Of a stretch of 64,000 nucleotides of DNA, positions 29,788 to 40,000 are shown piece after piece. Made by a program: the position numbers and the translations under genes. Origin of the DNA: Lagierella massiliensis (GTDB taxonomy: Bacteria > Bacillota > Clostridia > Tissierellales > Peptoniphilaceae). Position 1 is the stretch's first letter. Each line of letters begins with the position of its first letter. The stretch covers positions 310,001 through 374,000 of the forward strand of contig NZ_CYUO01000005.1 of the NCBI RefSeq assembly GCF_001407835.1, in the 5' to 3' direction. The notes beneath the pieces are model-generated. The model was given only the letters and a program-made list of their open reading frames with translations. It ran no database searches and was not told where the DNA came from.

Positions 29788-31086
29788 TTGGGAAAGGAAT
29801 TTATATTTCCTGGTGAAACTCTTGAAAAAGAGGATTTGATTAATTTTATCGATAAGCATAAAGTGCTTAGGGAAAGATATGATGTTCTTGACTCTTATTA
29901 CAAGGGTCAACATAAAATTTTATCACAGGAAGAAAAGCCTGATTACAAGCCTGATAATCGAATTGTGGTAAACTACCCTAAGTATATTGTTGATACTTTG
30001 AATGGATTTTTTATGGGAGTTCCAGTAAAGGTTTCTCATGATAATGAAGCTGTTGATGATTATTTAAAGGGGTTATCAAGGATTAACAATTTGGAGGACA
30101 ACAATTCTGATTTGAGTAAAAAGTGTTCTATATACGGTCATGCTTTTGAGCTTTTATTTTTAGATGAAGATGGCGAAGTTGGAATTACTCAGATAAGTCC
30201 TAAGGAGTGTTTTATTATTTATGATGACTCTATAAGGCGAAAGGCTATTTATGGAGTGAGGTATAGGGAAGATGAAAATGGCAATATCGAGGGTACAATA
30301 TCGGACTTTGAAATAATTAGATATTTTAATATTGAAAAGGGATCTTTAACTTACACTGATGAAATTAGGCATTATTTTGGCGAAGTTCCAATTGTTGAGT
30401 ATGTGGAAAATGAAGAGCGTATGGGGGCTTTTGAACCTGTGGAGACTTTAGTAAATGCTTATAACAAGGCGATTTCTGAAAAGGCGAATGATGTTGATTA
30501 TTTTGCGGATGCATATTTAAAGATACTTGGTGCAAGACTTGAAGAGGAAGATTTACAAGTTATAAGGGATAACAGAATTATTAATCTTTCTGCTGAGGAC
30601 ACTGACAAACTTATTGTGGAATTTATGGAGAAGCCTAATGCTGACAAAACACAGGAAAATTTAATTGATAGGCTTGAAAAGCAAATATTTGCGATTTCTA
30701 TGGTGGCAAATATCAATGATGAAAATTTTGGAACAACTTCTGGAATTGCTTTAAAATATAAACTTTTATCTATGACAAATCTTGTAAATACTAAAGAGCG
30801 AAAGTTTATGAAGGCTTTTAATCATAGGTATAGACTTATAGCAAATTTACCAAATTCAAAGATTAGTTATGATGACCTTGTAGGTATTACTTATAAGTTT
30901 ACAAAAAATATTCCTCAAAATACTTTAGAAGAGGCTGAGATTGCAAAGGGTCTTAGGGGAATTGTATCTAATGAAACTCTACTTGAGAACTTGTCTATGA
31001 TTTCAGATTCAAAGGCTGAAGCTTTAAGGTTAAGGGAAGAAGAAGGTTATAATCCTGGGTTAGATTATGAGTATGAAGAAGAATAA
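29788..31086 (+). CDS. Portal protein (SPP1 gp6 type)
   Basis: The 432-residue protein starts at TTG 29788 after AAAGGGGGG. Family features include YYKGQHKI, PDNRIVVNYPKYIVDTLNGF and a helical C-terminal part with ALKYKLLSM. Portal dodecamers form the DNA gate. It overlaps the MuF gene by 20 bp. Confidence 0.95.
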   Translation: MGKEFIFPGETLEKEDLINFIDKHKVLRERYDVLDSYYKGQHKILSQEEKPDYKPDNRIVVNYPKYIVDTLNGFFMGVPVKVSHDNEAVDDYLKGLSRINNLEDNNSDLSKKCSIYGHAFELLFLDEDGEVGITQISPKECFIIYDDSIRRKAIYGVRYREDENGNIEGTISDFEIIRYFNIEKGSLTYTDEIRHYFGEVPIVEYVENEERMGAFEPVETLVNAYNKAISEKANDVDYFADAYLKILGARLEEEDLQVIRDNRIINLSAEDTDKLIVEFMEKPNADKTQENLIDRLEKQIFAISMVANINDENFGTTSGIALKYKLLSMTNLVNTKERKFMKAFNHRYRLIANLPNSKISYDDLVGITYKFTKNIPQNTLEEAEIAKGLRGIVSNETLLENLSMISDSKAEALRLREEEGYNPGLDYEYEEE

Positions 31087-32413
31087 TCTTGAATATTTAA
31101 TTAAGAGAGAAAAAGAGTATCAAGAGTATTTGAAAAAGACAGACCAGGCTTATGATGAAAAGTTGATTAGACTTTATAACCAGGCTATGGATAGGATTGC
31201 AAGGGAAATTGAAAGGCAGTATGCAAACTATGCAAAAGGCGAAGGTATAACCATTGATGAAGCAATGGATAAGGTTTCAAGGTTTGAAGCTGAAGAGTTT
31301 GAAGAAAAGGCAAAGAAGTATGTAAAAGAGTTAGACTTTTCAGAACGTGCAAATTATGAACTGAAACTCTATAACCTTAAAATCCGAACAAGTCGCTTGG
31401 AGCTTATGAAAAGGGAGATGTTACTTGAGACTATAGCTCTTGCGGATAAAGAGTCTAAGATGTTAGAAAAAAGGCTTGGAGAAATTGTAAGAGAAGAAAT
31501 TAATCGACAGTCTGCAATATTAGGGCTTTCAAAAGAGGTTAGACTAAGGCTTATAAAGATTGCTGCGGTAATAGTTGCAAGTAATTTCCACGGTGCAAAT
31601 TTCTCTGATAGGATTTGGGCAAATAGGGAAGAGCTTCAAAAACAACTGGAGATTGGGCTTACAAGGACAATCTTACAAGGTGAAAACCATATGTTGTGGA
31701 CAAAGAAACTTGAAAATCTTATGACTGATAACGGAAAGCAAAATGCACTTTATAATGCGAAGAGAATTGCATCTACTGAAGTGTCAAGGGCTTTTTCTGA
31801 AGCATCACTTGCAGCTTATAAGGAAAGTGGTTTTAAAAAGTATATCTGGATTGCTGAACAAGATAGTAGGACTTGTAGCATATGTAATGCTCTTGACGGC
31901 GAAGTCTTTGATGTTGATAGGTCTATAATAGGATCTGATACTCCACCGGTACATCCATTTTGTAGATGTACGACGGCAGCTTATGAGGAAAGGAATATGG
32001 ATGAAGACAAGGAATTGGGGTATAATATAGATATACCAGAAGAATTAAAAGATTTTAATCTGGATATGGATATTGGAAAACAAAAGAATCATATATATGG
32101 AACAAATGAATTCAAGCAAAGGATAAAAAACGGTATAGAACCATCGCATTTCAAAAACTCTATTGATGAAGTAGAAAACTCTTTACGTCCATTAATTGGG
32201 TCTGGAACTATAAAAGGAACAAAAGAAGGAACTTTGAAAGAGATAATAGAGGTAAATGATTTACGTTCTTTTGTTTTAAATAATAATGAAAATAAACTTT
32301 ACAAAACAAATGCTATAACACTAAGGTATAACAAAACAAAAGGGTGGCATGCGTACCCAGATTATCCAAGTAAGTTAAGGGGAAATAAAAATGAAAACAA
32401 TAAGAATAAGTGA
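31067..32413 (+). CDS. MuF-type minor head protein with C-terminal polymorphic toxin domain (Ntox50-like)
   Basis: The 448-residue protein has an N-terminal helical head-morphogenesis domain ending in the MuF zinc-like signature DSRTCSICNALDGEVFDVD ... VHPFCRC (about 268-302). After a short linker a separate domain follows (about 335-440): KQKNHIYGTNEF, SHFKNSIDEVENSL, GSGTIKG, ITLRYNKTKGWHAYP. This matches my recollection of bacterial toxin 50 (Ntox50, predicted RNase). Fusion of toxins to MuF is an established phage theme; the toxin may be delivered with the DNA. The small gene overlapping its end is the likely immunity gene. Confidence 0.82.
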   Translation: MSMKKNNLEYLIKREKEYQEYLKKTDQAYDEKLIRLYNQAMDRIAREIERQYANYAKGEGITIDEAMDKVSRFEAEEFEEKAKKYVKELDFSERANYELKLYNLKIRTSRLELMKREMLLETIALADKESKMLEKRLGEIVREEINRQSAILGLSKEVRLRLIKIAAVIVASNFHGANFSDRIWANREELQKQLEIGLTRTILQGENHMLWTKKLENLMTDNGKQNALYNAKRIASTEVSRAFSEASLAAYKESGFKKYIWIAEQDSRTCSICNALDGEVFDVDRSIIGSDTPPVHPFCRCTTAAYEERNMDEDKELGYNIDIPEELKDFNLDMDIGKQKNHIYGTNEFKQRIKNGIEPSHFKNSIDEVENSLRPLIGSGTIKGTKEGTLKEIIEVNDLRSFVLNNNENKLYKTNAITLRYNKTKGWHAYPDYPSKLRGNKNENNKNK

Positions 32414-32609
32414 TTTAGAAGCTGATTTATTTATTGGAGACTATGTAGACAGAAAAGTTAAAATATTTATGAAAGAAAAATCTATAATTGAAGGTATTAT
32501 AGAATATTATACACATGACGAAGAGCCTTTTATAAACTACCTGGCTATTAAAGATAGATTTGAGTTGATTGAGTTCAACGAAATTGAAAAAATAGAATTA
32601 TTAGACTAA
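32391..32609 (+). CDS. Candidate immunity protein for the MuF-linked toxin
   Basis: The 72-residue acidic protein (MKTIRISDLEADLFIGDYVD onward) begins inside the toxin gene's end (23-bp overlap) and is followed by a terminator. Size, acidity and position fit an immunity protein; no family was recognised. It would protect the lysogen during phage production. Confidence 0.6.
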   Translation: MKTIRISDLEADLFIGDYVDRKVKIFMKEKSIIEGIIEYYTHDEEPFINYLAIKDRFELIEFNEIEKIELLD

Positions 32610-32646
32610 AGCACACTAACTATTTTGAGATTAGAGGTGCTTTTTT
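32608..32646 (+). terminator. Terminator after the toxin-immunity pair
   Basis: AAAGCAC.A.CTAA / TTAG.AG.GTGCTTT stem with T-run. The following 210 bp to the scaffold gene contain TAATCGTG three times, once as ACACGA..TCGTGT (about 32699-32716), and no gene. Confidence 0.8.
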
Positions 32647-32857
32647 ATTGCTTAATCGTGAGCTAATCGTGCGAAAATATAATACTAATGTTGATATCTA
32701 CACGAATTAATCGTGTAAAGATATAAGGAATTTCGCGTCTTTAGGAAGAAGACAAGACCTGGATAAGTCTATAAACTGTCTATTTTTTGTCCAAGCATTT
32801 ATGACATTAAACTATATGGAAAGTTAAGCATTGAAACTAAAAACTATGGAGGAAGAT

Positions 32858-33412
32858 ATGGAAGACGATTTAAAGGAAACTGTTGAAGAAAAGGAAAAGA
32901 CTAAGTCTGAAGAGCAAGACGAGAAAAAGGAAGCACAAAAAAAAGCTGAGGAAGAAAAGCCTATAAAGGAGTTGAAATACTCTGATGAGGATGTGGATGA
33001 GATTTTAAATAAGAAATTTGCTAAGTGGCAAAAACAAAAGGAAGATGAAATCTCAGAAGCGAAAAAGCTCGCTGATATGAGTGCTGAAGAAAAACTCGAA
33101 CATGAAAAAAAGAAGCTTGAAGACGAGCTTAACACTTTAAAAGCTGAAAAATTACATGGTCAGATGAAGGATAGTGCAAGAAATATTCTTTTAAAGGAAG
33201 GATTATCTTTAGATGATGGATTACTTAATTCTTTGGTTACTGAGGAAGCTGAAACCACAAAGCAAAACGTGGACAACTTTGTAAAACTTTTTAAATTTGA
33301 AGTTGAAAAGGCGGTAAATGAAAAGCTTAAAGGAAGGACTCCTAAGTCTATGGAAAGTTCTGATAAATCTGGTGATGTATGGTCTCAAATTAGTAAACGA
33401 TACAAAAAATAA
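32858..33412 (+). CDS. Phage scaffolding protein (DUF4355-like)
   Basis: Start at 32858 is set by GGAGGAAGAT. The 184 residues are highly charged and helical: an acidic/lysine-rich start, DVDEILNKKFAKWQKQKEDE, a long coiled coil, and a C-terminal WSQISKRYKK tail. Such scaffolds direct capsid assembly and lie just before the capsid gene. Confidence 0.88.
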   Translation: MEDDLKETVEEKEKTKSEEQDEKKEAQKKAEEEKPIKELKYSDEDVDEILNKKFAKWQKQKEDEISEAKKLADMSAEEKLEHEKKKLEDELNTLKAEKLHGQMKDSARNILLKEGLSLDDGLLNSLVTEEAETTKQNVDNFVKLFKFEVEKAVNEKLKGRTPKSMESSDKSGDVWSQISKRYKK

Positions 33413-33423
33413 GGAGTATTAAA

Positions 33424-34302
33424 ATGGCAACAAAGATTTATACAAAAGAATTTGCAAAAGTTTTAAATGATATTTATGAAGCGCAACAACATTTTATGGC
33501 GCCTTTTGGTGGCAATCTACAAGTTGTAGATGGTATTAAAGCGTCTGATACTTTTATGTCTGTAAAAATATCAGATGTGGAAGTGACAATTCAAGATTAT
33601 GATACTGGTGAAAATATCGCATTTGGTACTGGTACTGGCAAATCAACAAGATTTGGAGAAAGAAAAGAAATCAAATCTATTGACAAAAATATTGAGTTTG
33701 AAGCACCACTTGCAATCCATGAAGGTGTGGACTCTGTAACTGTAAATGACGATGTAAACCAAGTAATCTCTGAGAGAACTGCAGCTCATGCTGAAGCTTG
33801 GGTTGAACATGTTAATGGCTTACTTTCAAAGGCACTTTCTGCTAATGCTGGAAAGACTTTAAAAGCAGTTGAACTTTCAAAGGACGGAGTTGTTGCAGCT
33901 TTTGATGAAGCATCTAAGGAATTTACTAATAACAAGGTATCAAGAAGCTTAGCAAGATATGCTTATGTGACACCTGATGTTTACAATATTTTAGTGAACA
34001 ACGACTTAATCACAACTGCTAAAAATTCAAATGTAAATATTGACACTAACGAACTAAAAATGTTCAAAGGTTTTGTAATCGAAGAAGTTGCGGATGAATA
34101 TTTCCAAACTGGTGAAAATATTTACTTTGCAGCTCAAAATGTTGGTGTTGCTGGTATTGGTCTTGAAATCTACAGAATTTTAGATTCTGAAGACTTTGCA
34201 GGTGTGGCAATCCAAGCTGCAGCAAAATATGGAAAGTACATTCCTGAAAAGAATAAGAAGGCAATTTTAAAAGCTAAACTAAAAGCACCAGTAGGAGCAT
34301 AG
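33424..34302 (+). CDS. Major capsid protein
   Basis: The 292-residue protein lies immediately after the scaffold. It contains YTKEFAKVLNDIYEAQQHFM, a flexible E-loop region rich in Gly/Thr (GENIAFGTGTGKSTRFGERK), and SRSLARYAYVTPDVYNIL. An HK97-fold capsid is inferred from position and pattern. Ribosome site AAGGAG. Confidence 0.9.
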   Translation: MATKIYTKEFAKVLNDIYEAQQHFMAPFGGNLQVVDGIKASDTFMSVKISDVEVTIQDYDTGENIAFGTGTGKSTRFGERKEIKSIDKNIEFEAPLAIHEGVDSVTVNDDVNQVISERTAAHAEAWVEHVNGLLSKALSANAGKTLKAVELSKDGVVAAFDEASKEFTNNKVSRSLARYAYVTPDVYNILVNNDLITTAKNSNVNIDTNELKMFKGFVIEEVADEYFQTGENIYFAAQNVGVAGIGLEIYRILDSEDFAGVAIQAAAKYGKYIPEKNKKAILKAKLKAPVGA

Positions 34303-34303
34303 T

Positions 34304-34666
34304 ATGGATATATTGGGTAGGGCCGAAGCCTTAATATTTATAAACAAGGGCCAATCTGAAGAGGAGAAGGCCCTGCTTAGTGCAATCGGTGACTTAATCA
34401 CCGATAAGGTCATGAGAAGGATTACAAAATATATTCCCGATACAAAAGAGATTCCAAAAGTGCTGGAATATGCAATTGTTGAAGCAATAATCAGTCGATA
34501 CAATCGCATTGGTACTGAGGGAATGTCAACTGAAATGGTTGAGGGTCACTCAATGACCTTTGAAAAAAATGACAAGGCTATGGAAGACTTAATGGCTGAA
34601 GTTGATGACTGGATAGATGATAATTTAGAAGACTCTACGATAAAAAAGGTCGTGAGGTTTCTATGA
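34304..34666 (+). CDS. Head-tail connector protein (gp6/gp15-like)
   Basis: A 120-residue helical protein (LLSAIGDLITDKVMRRITKY ... EYAIVEAIISRYNRIGTEGM) of the connector family. It starts one base after the capsid stop and overlaps the next gene by four bases. Confidence 0.85.
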   Translation: MDILGRAEALIFINKGQSEEEKALLSAIGDLITDKVMRRITKYIPDTKEIPKVLEYAIVEAIISRYNRIGTEGMSTEMVEGHSMTFEKNDKAMEDLMAEVDDWIDDNLEDSTIKKVVRFL

Positions 34667-34995
34667 GATATGATGATAAGGTCGTCTTTATAAGTGAGGT
34701 TGAAGGAAGTTACGACTCAAAGACTGGAAATTATACGGACGGTGGGGAAGTAGTTTCTAAAGAATACTTTGCTAAAATCACGGATGCATCAAGGGAGTAT
34801 CTTAATCTTATGTATGGTGGATTAAGAAAGGGTGTGTATGTAGTTAGAATTAAAAACTTGGTGAAATTCAAAGACGACTTCTTAAAAGTAATTGGTGGAA
34901 GATTTAAGTCTGACAACAAGTATAAAATCATAGACCATAGGATACTTAGAGGAGAAACTATATTTTATGTAGAGGAGCTTACAGGTGAAAGTTGA
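34663..34995 (+). CDS. Head closure/head-tail adaptor protein
   Basis: The 110-residue strand-rich protein begins MRYDDKVVFISEVEGSYDSK and ends with KYKIIDHRILRGETIFYVEE, typical of phage head-tail joining proteins. Coupled to both neighbours by overlaps. Confidence 0.8.
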   Translation: MRYDDKVVFISEVEGSYDSKTGNYTDGGEVVSKEYFAKITDASREYLNLMYGGLRKGVYVVRIKNLVKFKDDFLKVIGGRFKSDNKYKIIDHRILRGETIFYVEELTGES

Positions 34996-35341
34996 GTTTA
35001 AGGGCCTTGAAAAGATCATTAAAGATATGGCGACTGTAACTGAAGTCGCTATAAAAAGTGAGATGGCAAAGGCTGTAAGGGTAAGCACTTCAGAATGTCA
35101 ACAACACGCTAAAAGCATAGTTCCAGTTGATACTGGAGACTTGAAGAAGTCCATAGGGATAAATATTTATCATGATGGACTTATTGGAGAGGTAGAGCCG
35201 ACTATGGACTACAGAGTATATGTAGAGTATGGTACAAGGTTTATGGCGGCACAACCTTATATGAGACCATCATTTTACAAACAAGAACCAATATTCAAGA
35301 AAGATATGGAAAAAATCGTAAAAAAATATACTAAGGGGTGA
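34985..35341 (+). CDS. HK97 gp10-family tail component
   Basis: The 118 residues show the gp10 signature: VEFKGLEKIIKDM, AKSIVPVDTGDLKKSIGI and YVEYGTRFMAAQPYMRPSF. It acts at the head-tail joint. Confidence 0.92.
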   Translation: MKVEFKGLEKIIKDMATVTEVAIKSEMAKAVRVSTSECQQHAKSIVPVDTGDLKKSIGINIYHDGLIGEVEPTMDYRVYVEYGTRFMAAQPYMRPSFYKQEPIFKKDMEKIVKKYTKG

Positions 35342-35345
35342 TTAA

Positions 35346-35740
35346 GTGTCACCACAACAAGAAATATTTACAAAACTTAGGGAGTTAGGGTTTAAGATAA
35401 CAAAGAACACTTTTGATTATTTACCGGGAGATGTAAAATATCCTTTTATTTTTATAGGGGAACAATATTCAACGGACCAGGCGAATAAACAGCGGTGTTT
35501 GGCTATGTAGACAGTACAATTCACTTCTACAGCAATAATCCAAGGGCAAGGGGAAGTTTAACAAGCCTTATGGATGATTACATCTCAATGCTTAGAAAGA
35601 CAGTAGAAGCTGAAAATTACTACTTGACAATCTTAAGTCTTAACTACAGAGTGATCACTGAAAATATAGAGAACTCAAAGGAACAGCTTCTACATGGAAT
35701 TGTAGAAGTAAGACAACACTTTGCACATAAAGGAGAATAG
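35346..35740 (+). pseudogene. Tail terminator-like gene with a one-base frameshift
   Basis: From GTG 35346 the frame reads SPQQEIFTKLRELGFKITKN ... YPFIFIGEQ, then goes out of frame near 35486-35489 where AATAAACAGCGG would need one more A. The second part (from 35495, VFGYVDSTIHFYSNNPRARG) finishes the protein at 35740. Total length about 131 residues when repaired. It is a single-base loss in an A-run: either a real mutation or a sequencing error. The copy 2 counterpart lies outside the window. Confidence 0.75.
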
Positions 35741-35743
35741 AAT

Positions 35744-36244
35744 ATGGCAGAATTAAAACCTATAAAAGGGATTGATCAAATCCTTTTATTTAGAAAACTT
35801 GGCGACAAGACAGCAGCTACAAAGCTTGCATTTCAAACTGAACACTCTATAGAATCATCTATAGATGGTGGAGACTCAACAGCGACAAAGGACGGTCCAA
35901 TTACATCACCTGGAACTGTTGCAGAAGAAATTCCTTTCACTTCTATAGCTGCAAGGGGAGACGGAACAAGGGAATTACTTGAAAAGGCACACAGAGACCA
36001 AGAGCTGATTGAAGTGTGGTCAATTGATAGAGGTGCAGAAGCTAAAGATGGGAAGTATCCTGCAACTTACAGACACTGCACAGTGAGTGAAGTTTCTATG
36101 TCTGCAAATGCTGAAGACTTAATGGAACTTACAGGAACTCTTGTAACTCAAGGAACACCTCAAGAGGGAATGGCAACACTAAGCGAAGAACAACAACAAG
36201 TTATTCAATACAAATTTAAAGACACAACAGAAATTACAGGATAG
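35744..36244 (+). CDS. Major tail protein (TP901-1 family)
   Basis: The 166-residue protein (IKGIDQILLFRKLGDKTAAT, SIDGGDSTATKDGPITSPG, YRHCTVSEVSMSANAEDLME) fits phage tail tube proteins. It has AAAGGAGAA upstream and a strong terminator at its end, as expected for an abundant product. Confidence 0.9.
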   Translation: MAELKPIKGIDQILLFRKLGDKTAATKLAFQTEHSIESSIDGGDSTATKDGPITSPGTVAEEIPFTSIAARGDGTRELLEKAHRDQELIEVWSIDRGAEAKDGKYPATYRHCTVSEVSMSANAEDLMELTGTLVTQGTPQEGMATLSEEQQQVIQYKFKDTTEITG

Positions 36245-36269
36245 AGAGCTTTTAATAGGCTCTCTTTTT
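36244..36269 (+). terminator. Terminator after the major tail protein
   Basis: GAGAGC / GCTCTC with a 9-nt loop and TTTTT, beginning at the stop codon. Probably reduces read-through to the tail chaperone genes. Confidence 0.85.
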
Positions 36270-36288
36270 ATTTAATAAAGGAGATAGT

Positions 36289-36690
36289 ATGCAATTAGAA
36301 ATTAATAAAAGACTATACGATATTTACTTTGGAATTGACGCCTTGGCAACATTAAATAGAAATTACGCTCTTATGGCTGAGGGAATGAACACTAATGAAG
36401 TCATTGGAGAAGGGCTTAACTTCTTATACTTTGGACTTGAAGCTTTAAACCCTGTTGCTATAAAGAATTTTATAGTTGCTGGGACAAGCACTTTAAAGTC
36501 TAAACCATCAAATATAGATATTGACAACTTTACAGTTGATTTAATAGAAAATGATAAATTTGATGATTTTTGCAAGGAGTGTATGGATTTTTTAGAGAAT
36601 GCACCTCTTACAAGAAAGAGACTGCAAGAGGTAAAGGCGACTCTTCAAGAGGAGAAGGAAGCGAGAAAAGAAGTAAAGAAAAAAGCTTAA
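36289..36690 (+). CDS. Tail assembly chaperone (gpG-like)
   Basis: A 133-residue protein between the tail tube and tape measure genes. Its C-terminus (EEKEARKEVKKKA) ends at an A-run (GAAAAAAG) where a -1 slip would join it to the next frame. This matches the gpG/gpGT arrangement of siphophages. Confidence 0.82.
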   Translation: MQLEINKRLYDIYFGIDALATLNRNYALMAEGMNTNEVIGEGLNFLYFGLEALNPVAIKNFIVAGTSTLKSKPSNIDIDNFTVDLIENDKFDDFCKECMDFLENAPLTRKRLQEVKATLQEEKEARKEVKKKA

Positions 36691-37028
36691 CTTATTTTGA
36701 AATACTTAGCGGTATTTTAAGATATTATCCTAACATGTCAATTCTTGAAGTAAAGAGATTGACTTTAGCTGATGTAGAAGTGCTTATGCAAGCTGCAAGG
36801 CTAAGGCAAGTTGACTATGAAAATGAAATCCATATGCAAGCCTGGGCTAATCAAGCTGTTCAAGCTACAAAGAAACAAGGCAAGAACAAGTATGTTTCAA
36901 TTTATCGAAGTTATAAGGATTTTTATGACTATGAAAAACATATTGATGAGGCTTGGAATGGAGAGAAAAAGGAAGAAAATAACAATGAATTTTTTGAATT
37001 AATGAGAAAAGCAAACGCAAGGAGGTGA
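36675..37028 (+). CDS. Tail assembly chaperone T-domain, made by -1 frameshift (gpT-like)
   Basis: In the -1 frame after the A-run the protein continues SLTYFEILSGILRYYPNMSI and then LTLADVEVLMQAARLRQVD to a stop at 37026-37028. The frame is open further upstream but has no independent ribosome site where the T-domain begins. Fusion by programmed -1 frameshift is inferred from the conserved siphophage pattern. Confidence 0.72.
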   Translation, partial: KEKSLTYFEILSGILRYYPNMSILEVKRLTLADVEVLMQAARLRQVDYENEIHMQAWANQAVQATKKQGKNKYVSIYRSYKDFYDYEKHIDEAWNGEKKEENNNEFFELMRKANARR

Positions 37029-37032
37029 CAAA

Positions 37033-40000
37033 ATGAGTGATTATAGTGTAAAGGCCATATTTAGCGCAGAAGACAGAGGTTTTTCCAAGGCTTTTGAAAA
37101 GGCGGGAGCAATGGCAGGTGCTTTGAGTGCCACAACTGGAAAGAAACTTGAAAGCATCGGAAGTTCCTTTGCTGATGTTGGGAAAAATGCAACGATTGGA
37201 TTTACTTTACCTTTAGGTTTAGGATTTAAAAAAGCTGTAAGTATATCATCTGAATTTGAATCAGCAATGACTGGAGTTAGAAAGACTACCAATATGACTG
37301 ATGAGGAGTTCGCTAAGATGTCAAAGTCGGTGCAAGAAATGTCTAAGGTTTTACCTGCTGGAACTACAGAAATTGCTGGAGTTGCTGAAGCTGCTGGACA
37401 GCTTGGTATTAAGAAAAAACACTTATTGGACTTTACAAAGACCATGATTGACTTGGGATACTCAACAAACTTGTCTTCTGAAGAAGGAGCGGTAGCACTT
37501 TCAAGATTTGCAAATATCACACAAATGTCACAAAAGGACTTTGGAAAATTAGGATCCACAATTGTTGACCTTGGAAATAACTTTGCGACTTCTGAAGCTG
37601 AAATTGTAGATATGGGACTAAGACTTGCAGGAACTGGAGCGCAGGTAGGACTTACTGAAGCTCAAATTATGGGGCTTTCTACAGCTATGAGTTCTGTAGG
37701 TATTAGAGCAGAAATGGGTGGTTCAGCCTTTTCAAGGGTAATGCAAAAAATGAACACGGCTGTAATTTCAGGTTCAGATAAATTAGAAGGCTTTGCAGCA
37801 GTTGCAGGTATGAGTGCTGAAACATTTAGCACTATGTGGAAGGAAAAACCACAAGAAGCAATAACAGCATTTATAAGTGGACTTGGATATGCAAAAGACC
37901 AAGGACTTGACACAATATCTATGCTAAAAGAACTTGGAATTAATGGAATAAGAGAAGTAGATACACTTCAAAGACTTGCAGGTGCTGGAGACTTGCTATC
38001 TGAAGCCTTTGAAACTGCAAAAGATGCTTGGAAAGATAATATCGCATTAGCACATGAAGCTGATATGAAATATCAAACCTTTGAGTCAAGAATGGCAATG
38101 GTAAAAAATAGGCTTGACATTGTAGGAAAAGCTATAGGAGACAGGTTAAAACCAATAATTGCAGACTTTGCTGAAAGGTTAGCAACTTTGGCTGAAAAAT
38201 TCTTAAACTTAAGTCCGGGAATGCAGGATTTTATATTAAAAGTCGCGTTAATTGCAGCTGCAGTTGGTCCAGTGCTTTTAGTAATAGGAACTTTAGCAGG
38301 AGTAGTGGCTAAGGCTATGAGTGGTTTTGCAGCCTTTACATCGACTTTAAAAATCACATCAGCAGGTTTAAAGATGACTTCTATTGCTGGTGATGGATTT
38401 GGAGCGTCTCTTGGAACGGTAATTGGTAAAGTAATAGCCTTAGCAGGAAAATTTGCTCCTGTAATTGCTGCGATTGCTCTTTTTGTTGGAGCTTTAAAAC
38501 TTGCATGGGAACACTCTGAAGTGTTTAGAGAGACGGTCGGAAATGTATTTGAAGAAATCAAAAGTTCTGCTTCTAATTTCGGAGAGACAATCGGGAAAGC
38601 TTTTGGAGTATTAAAAGAATCACTTGCTCCAGTAGTCGAGGCTTTAAGGCAATTGGGACAGATAATTGGGCAAAGTTTAGGACCTGTTTTTGCTACTATT
38701 GCTGAAATAGTTGGGACTGCGGTAACAAGTGCATTTAATTTGTTGGGAAGTGCAGCAAGTTTAATAGCTTCTGTTTTTAGCAGGTTATCTCCTATTTTGA
38801 CTGGAATCATCTCAATTTTTTCAGGACTCGCAAGTATAATTGGTTCTGTTTTAGGACCTGCATTTTCTGTTGTTGGAGCTATAGCCCAAGCGTTTATTGT
38901 TATCTTCGAATTTGTCGCTAATTTGATTATAAAACTTGGCGATGCCATCATGAATAAACTTGCACCAGTTTTTGATTTTGTTGGAAATATCATGACAAAA
39001 GTCGGCGGTGCGATGGAAACTGTCGGTGGCAAAATATCCGGAGTTATGGAAAAAATAGGACTTGGTTCTAAAAAGACATCGAGTGATTTTGAAAGTATGC
39101 ATGAGTCAACAAGTCAAACTTTTGATGGCATGGTTTTAAAAGCTAATGAGTCGAGTACTGGAGTTTTAAATGCCTTTGACATTTTAAGAACGGGAAGTGT
39201 AGAAAAATCTACATCAATGAGTACAGAACTCACAGACCTTTTTACTCAAATGAGTATGAATATGTCTGAAGAGTCTAAAGCTATGGGCGCAAGTGTAGTA
39301 TCTGCTATGACTGAAATGGGTATTGGGTCTGTTGAACAAGCCAATGCACTTGTACAAGATGTTGGTTTAAAATGGGAGGAAATGGCATCCTGGACTGATA
39401 CTCAATGGGCTTTTGTAAGGGATACTATAAGTGCAAAAATGTTTGAAGCAGAAGCTGGTTCTACAAGTGGAAGTAGTGATATTGCAAATAGTATTAATAG
39501 CGATTGGTCATCTATCTCTGTGGGCACAGACCAAACTTGGGACGATATTAAAAGCACAATTTCTCAAGATATGGAAGTATCAAAAACGAGTGCGACTACA
39601 GAAGCAAATGAAATTAGTTCAAGTATGAATGAACAGTTTGGTTCTGCAAAAACTGCGGTAGAAACTAATACTCAAGCAATTTCTCAAGCTGTTGCAACTT
39701 GTATGTCTCAAGTTTCGAGTCAAACAAAAACAGATCTTTCAAATATTGCTGCTTCATTTAAGACAAATTTCTCTAATCTTTCTAATATAGTGACTACTGC
39801 AATGACTCAAATAAATCAAAGCATAAAAACAAATATGCTACAAATAGGACAGATTTCAAAGACAACCCTGTCTCAGATGAGTCAAGTAATTAAGTCATCA
39901 ATGTTAAAGATGAGTAGTGACATAAAAAATACAATGAACCAGATATCAAATGAAATAAAAAATTCTATGAGTAATATAAATAGTGGGATTAGAAATTCTA

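Noticed and set aside
37041..39102. Long minus-strand open frames inside the tape measure gene (172, 83, 319 and 83 codons)
   Set aside because: They are shadows of a strongly supported coding frame, low in complexity, with no ribosome sites.
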